Below, piece after piece: positions 1 to 5,590 of a stretch of 7,285 nucleotides of DNA (position 1 is its first letter; every line of letters begins with the position of its first letter). Under the pieces are notes generated by a model. It was given only the letters and a program-made list of their open reading frames with translations. It ran no database searches and was not told the origin of the DNA. The translations under genes and the position numbers were made by a program. This stretch comes from an uncultured Methanomassiliicoccaceae archaeon (GTDB taxonomy: Archaea; Thermoplasmatota; Thermoplasmata; Methanomassiliicoccales; Methanomethylophilaceae), in assembly GCA_945492685.1 (NCBI GenBank), contig CALYUZ010000037.1, positions 1-7,285 of the forward strand, written 5' to 3'.

Positions 1-306
1 GAGGTGGAGGAGGCCGCCGTCAGCTCATTGCTCACCCGCAACGATTACGCGATCATCCCATCCATGGGCGAGTACGTGATGAACAAGATTTCGCCGTCTG
101 CCGAGCTCCAGGCCGATCCATCCTGGACCGATGTCGAGGTCAAGGGCGTTTTCCTCTACCGCGACGACGGTACCCTGGAGGATCCGTCCAACAACTTCAG
201 AACCGACCGTGGTACGTACAAAGCGTGCATCCTCGTGACATACACCGGATGGACCGGAACCGTCCATGAGGACGAGAGGCTCGACTTCCTCTGGACCATA
301 GCCTGA
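1..306 (+). CDS. C-terminal part of an unrecognised protein (5' end outside window)
   Basis: The reading frame is open from base 1 and ends at TGA 304-306, leaving about 101 residues. A GTG at position 4 could be read as a start, but no ribosome-binding site is visible there and the frame continues off the left edge, so I treat the gene as truncated by the window. The visible part is acidic and has alternating hydrophobic stretches that suggest beta strands, ending in an aromatic-rich segment (YTGWTG, then LDFLWTIA). I see no transmembrane segment, metal motif or known family signature. It is followed by a hairpin and T-rich tract, so it appears to be the last gene of its transcript. The function is unknown. 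The beta-rich appearance loosely recalls the anchored protein at 3666-4316, but I could not establish homology. Confidence 0.6.
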   Translation, partial: EVEEAAVSSLLTRNDYAIIPSMGEYVMNKISPSAELQADPSWTDVEVKGVFLYRDDGTLEDPSNNFRTDRGTYKACILVTYTGWTGTVHEDERLDFLWTIA

Positions 307-321
307 ACACCCTTCCGAAAC

Positions 322-351
322 GGGCCTTCCAGGCCCCCTTTCTAATTTTTA
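322..351 (+). terminator. Hairpin plus T-rich terminator after the first gene
   Basis: GGGCCT (322-327) pairs with AGGCCC (331-336) around a 3-nt loop. It is followed by a pyrimidine and T-rich stretch (CCTTTCTAATTTTT). It lies 16 nt past the stop codon of the upstream gene. The T tract alone could serve as an archaeal terminator, and its end overlaps the TATA element of the next gene. Confidence 0.5.
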
Positions 352-357
352 AATACG
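346..357 (+). promoter_or_regulatory. Putative TATA box for the NifV-like gene
   Basis: TTTTTAAATACG is the only good archaeal TATA-like element between the upstream gene and the start at 433. With the usual spacing of about 26 nt from the centre of the box, transcription would begin near 378. That gives a leader of about 55 nt, longer than the near-leaderless starts predicted for the regulator at 1783 and the ligase at 3469. The assignment rests on sequence and position only. Confidence 0.45.
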
Positions 358-400
358 TGCGCGACATTATGGAGAATCGCACTCACAGTCCGATTCCATC

Positions 401-436
401 ATGGTCAGCGGAGCGCGAACACTCTCTAAGGGATGA
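401..436 (+). other. Possible 11-codon upstream ORF overlapping the NifV-like start
   Basis: In the predicted leader, an ATG at 401 opens an 11-codon frame (MVSGARTLSKG). It stops at TGA 434-436, overlapping the ATG of the NifV-like gene at 433 in an ATGA arrangement typical of translational coupling. No convincing ribosome-binding site precedes it. A frame this short can easily occur by chance, so this is a candidate only. Confidence 0.2.
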
Positions 437-1680
437 ATATGAAGAGCAAGAACGAAGTCAATGAGATCGTGAACAGACCCCTCTGCATCTGTGACTCAAC
501 CCTCCTCGACGGAGAGAAGGCCGCAGGCGTCGTCTTCTCCAACATCGAGAAGTACAGGATCGCCCAGCTCCTGGACGAGGCGGGCGTACCCCAGATCGTC
601 GCCGGCAACCCCTCCCTCGGTGCCGAGGAGAAGATGGCCGTCAAGCACATCGCCCGCATGGGACTCGGGGCATCCGTCATGTCCTGGAACAGGGCCGACA
701 TCAACGACATCAACAGGAGTATCGAGTGTGACGTCGATGCGGTCTGCATCTCCATGCCCTCCTCCGATAATCTCATCCAAAACAAACTCGGAAAGGACCA
801 TGCATGGGTCGCCGACAAGGTCTACGAGGCCGCGTCCTATGCGGCAGAGCACGGACTCTACATCTCCGTTGTGGCGGAGGACACCCCCAACGCCAACCTC
901 GCTTTCCTCATCGACTTCGCCAAGGCAGCCGTGGATGCAGGAGCCGACCGTGTTGGATACCAGGACATCATCGGAAAGGAGGATCCCTTCACCTGCTACG
1001 AGAGGATCAAGACCCTCAGGCAGATCATGCCCGTTGACATCGAGATCATCACCCGTAACGACTTCGGACTCGCAACCGCCAACACCCTCGCAGCGCTGAA
1101 GGCAGGAGCGAGGTTCGCCAACGTGACCTCCATGGGTATCGGCGAGAGGGCCGGATGCGCACCCCTCGAGGAGGTCGCCCTCGCAGCAAGGCACATCCTC
1201 AACATGGAGGCCGGAGTCGACGGCACCAAGTTCAGGGAGATCGCGGATGCCGTCAGCCTCGCCACCGGACGCGCAATCAGCCCCAGCAAGCCCGTCATCG
1301 GAAGCAACGTCTTCGTGCAGGAGGCCGGAATCAGCGTCGACGGAGTCATCAGGGATGAGAACGGAGAGGCCTTCGATCCCGCAGAGGTCGGATGCCAGAG
1401 GTCCGTCATGGTCGGAAAGCACTCCGGAAGGAACACCATCGTCTCCGAGATGGCCCAGATGGGAATCGAGATCGACAGGAAGGCCGCATCCGACCTCCTG
1501 GACATGGTCAGGAAGGCATCCACCCAGATGCACCGCAGCATCAGCCAGAAGGAGCTCTTCCTGCTGTACGAGGACCTGATGAACGGCAACGACATCTTCG
1601 ACGAGAACGACGAGCCCTCCGGACCTGCGGCACAGCCCGAGCCCGTCGAGGAGATCCCTGCCGAGCAGCCTCAGAACTGA
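433..1680 (+). CDS. NifV/AksA-like DRE-TIM family protein lacking most active-site residues
   Basis: The 415-residue protein aligns along its whole length with homocitrate synthase (NifV) and isopropylmalate-synthase-type enzymes, which condense acetyl-CoA with 2-oxoacids at a divalent metal. The TIM barrel spans roughly residues 17-270 and the C-terminal region about 300-385. Fold signatures remain: CEDA-like AEDT (E149), FGLATANTLAAL (211-222), GIGERAG (235-241) and VGKHSG (327-332). The catalytic set is largely gone. The Arg of DTTLRDGEQ is Leu25; the metal-binding HxH is Ile206-Thr-Arg208; the metal Asn of ERAGNA is Cys242; and the two His of the HEAGIH motif are Gln296 and Ser301. Asp26 of the metal site is kept. 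A Lys/Arg-free acidic, proline-rich tail (386-415) extends beyond NifV. The start is ATG 433; ATG 439 is an alternative. Codon bias is strong, arguing against decay. It is likely a pseudoenzyme, a regulatory subunit or an enzyme with new chemistry, not a working homocitrate synthase. Confidence 0.85.
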   Translation: MNMKSKNEVNEIVNRPLCICDSTLLDGEKAAGVVFSNIEKYRIAQLLDEAGVPQIVAGNPSLGAEEKMAVKHIARMGLGASVMSWNRADINDINRSIECDVDAVCISMPSSDNLIQNKLGKDHAWVADKVYEAASYAAEHGLYISVVAEDTPNANLAFLIDFAKAAVDAGADRVGYQDIIGKEDPFTCYERIKTLRQIMPVDIEIITRNDFGLATANTLAALKAGARFANVTSMGIGERAGCAPLEEVALAARHILNMEAGVDGTKFREIADAVSLATGRAISPSKPVIGSNVFVQEAGISVDGVIRDENGEAFDPAEVGCQRSVMVGKHSGRNTIVSEMAQMGIEIDRKAASDLLDMVRKASTQMHRSISQKELFLLYEDLMNGNDIFDENDEPSGPAAQPEPVEEIPAEQPQN

Positions 1681-1686
1681 TCAAAA

Positions 1687-1708
1687 ACCGTCGGGTCACC
1701 CCGACGGT
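1687..1708 (+). terminator. Strong hairpin just after the NifV-like gene
   Basis: ACCGTCGGG (1687-1695) and CCCGACGGT (1700-1708) form a perfect 9-bp stem with a 4-nt loop, starting 6 nt past the stop codon. The immediate downstream sequence (CTTAACCCCGTTT) is only mildly T-rich; a 7-T run follows at 1750-1756. The likely role is termination or 3'-end protection of the NifV-like transcript. Confidence 0.55.
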
Positions 1709-1722
1709 CTTAACCCCGTTTA

Positions 1723-1738
1723 TCGCACAAAAGTGCGA
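1723..1738. repeat. Perfect inverted repeat upstream of the winged-helix gene
   Basis: TCGCAC and GTGCGA flank an AAAA centre, making a 16-bp perfect dyad. It ends about 12 bp before the TATA-like element of the downstream regulator gene. Its symmetry and position suit an operator for a dimeric winged-helix protein, possibly autoregulation by the product of 1783-2124. It could instead act as a second hairpin in the 3' end of the NifV-like transcript. Confidence 0.4.
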
Positions 1739-1749
1739 GAACGGATTCA

Positions 1750-1759
1750 TTTTTTTAAA
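1750..1759 (+). promoter_or_regulatory. TATA-like element for a leaderless regulator transcript
   Basis: TTTTTTTAAA is centred about 27 nt upstream of the ATG at 1783. With standard archaeal spacing, transcription would start at or within a nucleotide or two of the start codon, giving a leaderless mRNA. This fits the absence of any Shine-Dalgarno sequence before ATG 1783. The T run may also terminate transcripts from upstream. Confidence 0.5.
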
Positions 1760-1782
1760 CTCATCAGAACCATCCTTTCTCC

Positions 1783-2124
1783 ATGAGCGAACTTATGACC
1801 AACAAGATACTGGGAGAGCGCCATATGGTGGAGATCATCGTTTTCCTCCACATGTTCGGACCTAGGTCGCGTTCGGAGATCTACAACACGATCTCGACCA
1901 GTCCGAGGATGGGGAAGAAACTGGACTATCTGGAGGAACGCGGGATCGTCAAGAGCATAGTATCGGAGAACTCCAAGAGGATGATGCTGAAGCTCACACC
2001 TCTGGGAACGAGCTATGCCAATGCGATGATACAACTGGAGGAGAAGTCGGGCGGAGATCTGGAGAGATACCGCCTGGACACCGTGAAGGACCTGATACCA
2101 CAATACGGTGGTCTGTTGGATTGA
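1783..2124 (+). CDS. Small winged-helix DNA-binding regulator
   Basis: This 113-residue protein looks like a single winged-helix domain. Helical segments fill about residues 12-25 (HMVEIIVFLHMFG). A recognition-helix region follows (RSEIYNTISTSPRMGKKLDYLEERGIV, about 30-56). The wing is a beta-hairpin with basic residues (SENSKRMMLKLTPLG, about 61-75), and a C-terminal helix may mediate dimerisation. The pattern of a short domain in which 'LDYLEERGIV' precedes a beta wing resembles MarR, PadR or HxlR-type archaeal regulators; I cannot pick the family. No ligand site or metal-binding cysteines are seen. The start is ATG 1783, supported by the leaderless promoter geometry; ATG 1795 is possible. 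It converges on the PaaK gene at 2168-3469 and sits downstream of an inverted repeat that could be its own operator. Its targets are unknown, with adjacent genes the first candidates. Confidence 0.75.
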   Translation: MSELMTNKILGERHMVEIIVFLHMFGPRSRSEIYNTISTSPRMGKKLDYLEERGIVKSIVSENSKRMMLKLTPLGTSYANAMIQLEEKSGGDLERYRLDTVKDLIPQYGGLLD

Positions 2125-2131
2125 GGTTTGG

Positions 2132-2161
2132 ATCCCGACGGGAGAAGAACCCCGCCGGGAT
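2132..2161. terminator. Shared hairpin between convergent genes
   Basis: ATCCCG-a-CGGG (2132-2142) pairs with CCCG-c-CGGGAT (2151-2161): ten base pairs with one A/C mismatch and an 8-nt loop. It fills the 43-nt gap between the stop of the winged-helix gene (2124) and the stop of the PaaK gene (2168). It could therefore act as a bidirectional terminator. T-rich sequence is absent on the + side and modest on the - side. Confidence 0.5.
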
Positions 2162-2167
2162 TCGGTA

Positions 2168-3469
2168 TCAATCGTATTTCCTGTTGTCTACCACGTGTTT
2201 GCCCTTGCCCTCGAACCTTTCGAGGGTTCCGGGGAGGACGAGCCTCACGTCGGCCTTGATGTTCAGGATCTCCTTCATCCTGGATGCCAGCTGAGAGGTC
2301 ATCCTGTTGAGCTGGACCATGTCCTCTGTAAGGGATTCCTCGTTCATCTCGACCTCCACCATCATGCTGTCCATGTAGTTCTCGTTCTCCAGGGTGATGC
2401 GGTAGAAGGGTGAGAGGAAGGGCATCTCGCCGATGACCGCCTCGATCTGCGACGGGAACACGTTGACTCCCCTGACCACGAGCATGTCGTCGGTCCTTCC
2501 GGAGATCCTCATGAGCCTGGGGTGGGTCCTGCCGCATTCGCAGGGCTCCCAATCCAATGCGGAGATGTCCCCGATCTTGTACCTGATGAGGGGGAATGCC
2601 TCCTTCTGGAGCATGGTGACAACGATCTCCCCTCTCTCGCCGTCTGCACATGGGTCCCCGTTCTTGTCCAGGATCTCCATGTAGCAGAGGTCGGCCCAGA
2701 TGTGGAGTCCGTTCTGCTTCTCGCACTCGAGGAACATGGGGCCGTAGAACTCGCTGGCACCGTAGCAGTTGTGAACGCGGACACCGGTCCTGTCCTGGAG
2801 CTTCTTCCTCATGCTCTCGGACCAGGGCTCCCCTCCTGCGATGGCGAGCCTGACCTTGGTGTCCCTCTGGATGTCGATGCCCTGCTGGTCGCAGACATCT
2901 GCGATATGGAACATATAGGAGGGCGTACCGGCCCAGGTGGTGACGGGGAGGTCCTGCATGAGCTGGATCTGCCTGGCGGTGTTCCCGGTGCCGATGGGCA
3001 GGACAGTGGCCCCGATCCTCTCGGCTCCGTAGTGTACACCGAGTCCACCGGTGAAGAGACCGTACCCGTGGAAGTTCTGGAGCATATCCTTCTTCCCCAT
3101 CCCGAAGGAGGTCATTCCCCTCGCGAGGGACTCGGTCCAGTTGTCCAGGTCGCCCTGTGTGTAACCGACCACGGTGGGCTTTCCGGTGGTACCGGATGAG
3201 ACATGGACCCTGACGAGCTCGTCGTATGGCCTGACGAACAGCTTGTCCGGATAGTTGTCGCGGAGGTCCGTCTTCTTCATGAACGGGACCTGCCTGAACT
3301 TGTCGAAGCTGTCCACATCCTCGGGCAGGAGGTTCACGGACCTCATCTTCTCGTGGATGAAGGGAGATTTGTCGTACATCTCGCGCAGCTTCGCCCTGAG
3401 GAGTTTGAGCTGGAGCTTCTCAAGTTCCTCACGGGGCATGGTCTCGATCTCTTTGTTCCAGAAAGCCAT
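2168..3469 (-). CDS. paaK: Phenylacetate/arylacetate-CoA ligase, PaaK family (paralog 1)
   Basis: This 433-residue adenylate-forming enzyme should activate an arylacetate with ATP to an acyl-AMP and transfer it to CoA in the cytoplasm. Visible motifs in order: SSGTTGKPT phosphate loop (91-99), GYGLFTGGLG (135-144), YGASE (236-240), RYKIGD (296-301), GRTDDMLVVRGVNVFPSQIE (324-343) and the C-terminal EGKGK lysines (420-424). C249, H256, C310 and C312 could form a structural zinc site. The length is normal for PaaK. The start is the first ATG (3469), preceded by GGTGTGA; an upstream in-frame TTG at 3487 would lie before the predicted transcription start. His134 replaces the Tyr usual before GYGLFTGG, and YGASEFYGP differs from paralog 2 (YGTSEQAGP), suggesting a different aryl substrate. 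No ACT gene adjoins it. In methanogens such ligases are thought to supply arylacetyl-CoA for reductive carboxylation to aromatic amino acids. The family is certain, the substrate is not. Confidence 0.92.
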   Translation of the reverse strand: MAFWNKEIETMPREELEKLQLKLLRAKLREMYDKSPFIHEKMRSVNLLPEDVDSFDKFRQVPFMKKTDLRDNYPDKLFVRPYDELVRVHVSSGTTGKPTVVGYTQGDLDNWTESLARGMTSFGMGKKDMLQNFHGYGLFTGGLGVHYGAERIGATVLPIGTGNTARQIQLMQDLPVTTWAGTPSYMFHIADVCDQQGIDIQRDTKVRLAIAGGEPWSESMRKKLQDRTGVRVHNCYGASEFYGPMFLECEKQNGLHIWADLCYMEILDKNGDPCADGERGEIVVTMLQKEAFPLIRYKIGDISALDWEPCECGRTHPRLMRISGRTDDMLVVRGVNVFPSQIEAVIGEMPFLSPFYRITLENENYMDSMMVEVEMNEESLTEDMVQLNRMTSQLASRMKEILNIKADVRLVLPGTLERFEGKGKHVVDNRKYD

Positions 3470-3495
3470 GTTCACACCGTCTGTCAAATGCTATC

Positions 3496-3503
3496 TTATA
3501 GCA
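3496..3503 (-). promoter_or_regulatory. TATA box for the PaaK paralog 1 gene
   Basis: On the minus strand the sequence reads GCTATAAGATAG, an archaeal TATA box centred about 30 nt upstream of the ATG at 3469. The predicted transcription start is near 3473, giving a leader of only a few nucleotides. The box lies inside a short dyad (GCTAT, 3-nt spacer, ATAGC at 3490-3502), where a bound repressor would exclude TATA-binding protein. Confidence 0.5.
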
Positions 3504-3517
3504 CGGATAGGGAGAGT

Positions 3518-3525
3518 GTAGCTAC
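3518..3525. repeat. 8-bp palindrome between divergent TATA boxes
   Basis: GTAGCTAC is a perfect 8-bp palindrome. It lies between the minus-strand TATA box (about 3499) and a plus-strand TATA-like sequence (3530-3537). It could be a binding site controlling both directions; at this length chance is not excluded. Confidence 0.25.
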
Positions 3526-3529
3526 CATA

Positions 3530-3537
3530 CTATAAAG
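3530..3537 (+). promoter_or_regulatory. TATA-like element facing the membrane-protein genes
   Basis: CTATAAAG matches an archaeal TATA box on the plus strand and would start transcription near 3559, giving a leader of about 107 nt for the gene at 3666. A second candidate, TTCTTATACC (3590-3599), would start near 3620 with a leader of about 45 nt. The sequence alone does not decide between them. Confidence 0.35.
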
Positions 3538-3552
3538 TGATGTTGGCCGACG

Positions 3553-3582
3553 GCATCATCCATCTTTTCGGGTGCATCATCC
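3553..3582 (+). repeat. Direct repeat GCATCATCC, two copies 21 bp apart
   Basis: GCATCATCC occurs at 3553-3561 and again at 3574-3582. The 21-bp period equals two helical turns, putting both copies on the same DNA face. They lie just upstream of the second TATA candidate (3590-3599), where an activator for the gene at 3666 could bind. They fall downstream of the first TATA candidate. Confidence 0.4.
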
Positions 3583-3627
3583 TGCCTATTTCTTATACCC
3601 ATAACGGGTTGCGACAGTGACGGGTGA

Positions 3628-3659
3628 TCGGGGAGGGAGACCCCGAACAACATGGAGGT
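3628..3659 (+). promoter_or_regulatory. Leader hairpin and Shine-Dalgarno site before the anchored protein gene
   Basis: TCGGGG (3628-3633) can pair with CCCCGA (3641-3646) around a 7-nt loop. Eight nucleotides later a full GGAGGT (3654-3659) lies 6 nt before ATG 3666. This is the strongest Shine-Dalgarno site on the plus strand and fixes the start at 3666 over the in-frame ATG at 3678. The hairpin leaves the site exposed. Confidence 0.6.
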
Positions 3660-3665
3660 ATCTGA

Positions 3666-4316
3666 ATGAGGGCCATCATGAAAGTGGTTGCCGTTACGGC
3701 TGTTGCGATACTCGTCGCGGCAGGAGGCATTGCGGTTTACGCCTACGGACTTGCGGAACATCGTACGTTAGAGGCAGAGCATACAATCTACAGCCCATCC
3801 ACATGGGAGAGATGCAACACGGTCATACAAGTGGATGATGGGAAGATCTATCCCTCCATGCTCCTCACTAAGGTGAACGGCTGGGAACAGCCCAGGTGGA
3901 CCCTCCAGGTCGATATCGCCTACGGAGAACTGACAGGCTACGATTTGGACAGTCTGGAGATACTCTTCGAACTGGAGGGAGGGGACTCTTTCGTGGAATC
4001 CATGTCCCCCATGGGTAACGTCATAACGTCCACAGACCACAACGATCCAAGGGAGACCAGGGCATACAGCGGCTGGCGCAATCTGGATTCGGCTGGTGTG
4101 ACGTGGACCTTCACCGGTTCCGATACCCGTGCTGACCCCGGAACGATCTCCGGGTCAGGCCCCACATTCCGTTCGGCCTCCGATGGTGTCATGCATGTGG
4201 AGGTGACGACCGAGCTCGTCTCCCAGGGACTGAGGAAGGACACCGTGACCGTCCATTGGACCGCCGAGGTGCATCTCGACAGCTGGACGATGATGCCTTT
4301 CCAGTCGTTAAGTTGA
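3666..4316 (+). CDS. N-terminally anchored extracytoplasmic protein, function unknown
   Basis: The 216-residue protein has a basic N-terminus followed by one hydrophobic helix (about residues 6-28, VVAVTAVAILVAAGGIAVYA). This should act as a signal anchor or uncleaved signal peptide placing the rest outside the cell. No lipobox cysteine is seen; the only cysteine is near residue 50. The remainder is polar, rich in Thr, Ser, Trp and acidic residues, with alternating strands (WTLQVDIAYGEL, VTWTFTG, VHVEVTTEL-type segments) that suggest a beta-sandwich. I recognise no catalytic motif or named family. The start is ATG 3666, six nucleotides after GGAGGT. Its codon usage is less biased than that of the neighbouring ligase and NifV-like genes, so it is probably less expressed or faster evolving. 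A small membrane protein gene follows after 25 nt, likely in the same transcript. The function is unknown. Confidence 0.75.
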   Translation: MRAIMKVVAVTAVAILVAAGGIAVYAYGLAEHRTLEAEHTIYSPSTWERCNTVIQVDDGKIYPSMLLTKVNGWEQPRWTLQVDIAYGELTGYDLDSLEILFELEGGDSFVESMSPMGNVITSTDHNDPRETRAYSGWRNLDSAGVTWTFTGSDTRADPGTISGSGPTFRSASDGVMHVEVTTELVSQGLRKDTVTVHWTAEVHLDSWTMMPFQSLS

Positions 4317-4341
4317 AGTAAAGATGTTGGATGTATAATCC

Positions 4342-4593
4342 ATGAAGCAACGGACCATGGCGGTCGTCGGAATAGCGATAACCGCCCTGCTGATGGCTCT
4401 GCTGGCATACACGGTCTACCTGTTCATGGGCGATCCGAACAATCCCACAGCGATGTTCGCCATGGCAACCGTGTCCACCGGCATGATGACGTTCCTTGTG
4501 ATATTCGGTATCGTCTACACCAAGCCCAAATCCGATTCGGAGAGGTTCATGGAGATGTACGGCGATCAGATCAACGGGAAGAAGAAGGAGTAA
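4342..4593 (+). CDS. Small two-helix membrane protein, function unknown
   Basis: The 83-residue protein has two predicted transmembrane helices (about 7-28, VVGIAITALLMALLAYTVYLF, and 37-59, TAMFAMATVSTGMMTFLVIFGIV). They are joined by a short loop (MGDPNNP) and followed by a charged tail ending in GKKKE. The short basic N-terminus and basic tail predict both ends in the cytoplasm. The gene begins 25 nt after the anchored-protein gene with only a weak GGATG upstream, so co-transcription is likely. It ends in TAA, the only non-TGA stop in the window. I do not recognise a family. A helper for the neighbouring extracytoplasmic protein is a guess from position only. Confidence 0.7.
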   Translation: MKQRTMAVVGIAITALLMALLAYTVYLFMGDPNNPTAMFAMATVSTGMMTFLVIFGIVYTKPKSDSERFMEMYGDQINGKKKE

Positions 4594-4626
4594 GAGGGGT
4601 CAATCCCCCTCATTTTAATGTTTTTT
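4594..4626. terminator. Hairpin with T tracts between convergent operons
   Basis: GAGGGG (4594-4599) pairs with CCCCTC (4606-4611), followed by ATTTT and then six T residues (4621-4626). It directly abuts the stop of the small membrane protein gene. The same hairpin lies downstream of the SelB-like gene on the other strand, where TTACTCCTTCTTC follows, so it may serve both transcripts. Confidence 0.7.
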
Positions 4627-5588
4627 CAAGGAAGGATGACGGATCCCGCGACCCTGAGCTTCCCGCCCTCGAGGTACATGATGATGGCCTTGTCGCCGGG
4701 CTTGTGGATGATATCGCTGTCCAGCTCGAAGGTGACATCCGCGGACCTGAAGTCGGCACCGTTGTCCACCGCGGTGACACGGCAGGGGACCATCTGCATC
4801 CAGTGGCCGATGTGCAGGACCATTCCCTCCTTCAGAGCGGAGGGCCAGTACTTCACAAGCGAAACCTTTCCGGACACGGAGCGGGTCATCTTCACCGAGG
4901 GGTCGGTGGTGACGACGAATCCTCTGTCCAGCTCGTCGGACTCGATCCCCCTGAGGGCGAGACCCACATGGTCACCCTTGACGCCGTCGTCGGCGTCCAG
5001 GTCGTGCTTCTGGATGGATTTGAGGATGACCTCCCTCTTGATGGGGAAAACGGTCATCTTGTCATGCTTCTTGAAGTGACCGTCGATGACAGAACCCAGG
5101 ACGACGGTTCCGACTCCCTTGACGTTGAAGTGACTGTCCACAGGACATGAACCGCATGTGCCGTCCCCGGCCTTCCTTCCCTCGGACTTCGCCATGGCGA
5201 TGAGCTCCTCGCGGAGCTTGATGGGGTCGTCCTCCCTGTACTCGTATCCCTCCAGGGATGTTCCTGCGAGGAGGGGCTTGAGCTGCTCGGGCTGGATGTA
5301 GTTCTGCAGGATGATGAAACCCTTGTCGATGCCCAGGGAGTCGACCATGACGATGGTCTCACCCAGGAAGGAGTCGATCTTGTCCACCACGAGGATCACG
5401 AACTCGGACATGCCCACGGAGTAGAACAGCGAGGACAGCTTGTCGGGATACTTGGAGGGCTCGATCAGTGTGAAGGAATCGGTACCGGCCTTGTGGTCGT
5501 AGAAGGTCATGTCGGTGACTGTTCCCTTCTTCCCGATCTTGCCGGCATAGTCCTTGGCTCCGACCACGGCGATGTTGAGGTTTCCCAT
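4626..5588 (-). CDS. SelB-like (aSelBL-type) EF-Tu family protein with degenerate G domain
   Basis: The 320-residue protein has the translation-factor order: a G-like domain (1-140), domain II (about 150-235) and domain III (about 238-320). Domain II is clearly SelB-like (HFNVKGVGTVVLGSV, 153-167). A C-terminal SelB domain IV is absent. The G domain seems unable to bind GTP normally. The P-loop reads GAKDYAGKI (10-18), with wrong spacing and no Ser/Thr after Lys. The DxPGH motif is replaced by EPSKYPDK (43-50), and the NKxD position reads QNYI. A CGSC pair (C145, C148) at the domain I/II junction could bind metal or be redox-active. Archaeal SelB-like proteins without selenocysteine use are a described family of unclear role. 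The start, ATG 5588, has GAGGAG 8 nt upstream and lies 2 nt after the ACT stop. It is therefore the third gene of a PaaK-ACT operon. RNA or ribosome binding through domains II/III is inference. Confidence 0.85.
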   Translation of the reverse strand: MGNLNIAVVGAKDYAGKIGKKGTVTDMTFYDHKAGTDSFTLIEPSKYPDKLSSLFYSVGMSEFVILVVDKIDSFLGETIVMVDSLGIDKGFIILQNYIQPEQLKPLLAGTSLEGYEYREDDPIKLREELIAMAKSEGRKAGDGTCGSCPVDSHFNVKGVGTVVLGSVIDGHFKKHDKMTVFPIKREVILKSIQKHDLDADDGVKGDHVGLALRGIESDELDRGFVVTTDPSVKMTRSVSGKVSLVKYWPSALKEGMVLHIGHWMQMVPCRVTAVDNGADFRSADVTFELDSDIIHKPGDKAIIMYLEGGKLRVAGSVILP

Positions 5589-5590
5589 GA

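Noticed and set aside
496..1533. Long open frame on the minus strand opposite the NifV-like gene (345 codons).
   Set aside because: It is a mirror of the strongly GC-biased codons of the plus-strand gene, encodes a low-complexity Gly/Asp/Val-rich product, and has no promoter or ribosome-binding site.
433..1680. Annotation as a functional nifV or aksA homocitrate synthase.
   Set aside because: The residues needed for metal binding and catalysis are missing at five or more positions, so I withhold the gene symbol.
3470..3487. Starting PaaK paralog 1 at the in-frame TTG at 3487.
   Set aside because: The predicted transcription start is near 3473, and the family's usual N-terminus (AFWNKEIETM) begins at ATG 3469.
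3537..3590. A C/D-box-like small RNA, since GTGATGT resembles a C box after a TATA element.
   Set aside because: No matching D box (CTGA) or internal box pair is present; the match is too weak.
4626..5588. Annotation as selB or a canonical EF-1A.
   Set aside because: All GTP-binding motifs are degenerate and domain IV is absent.
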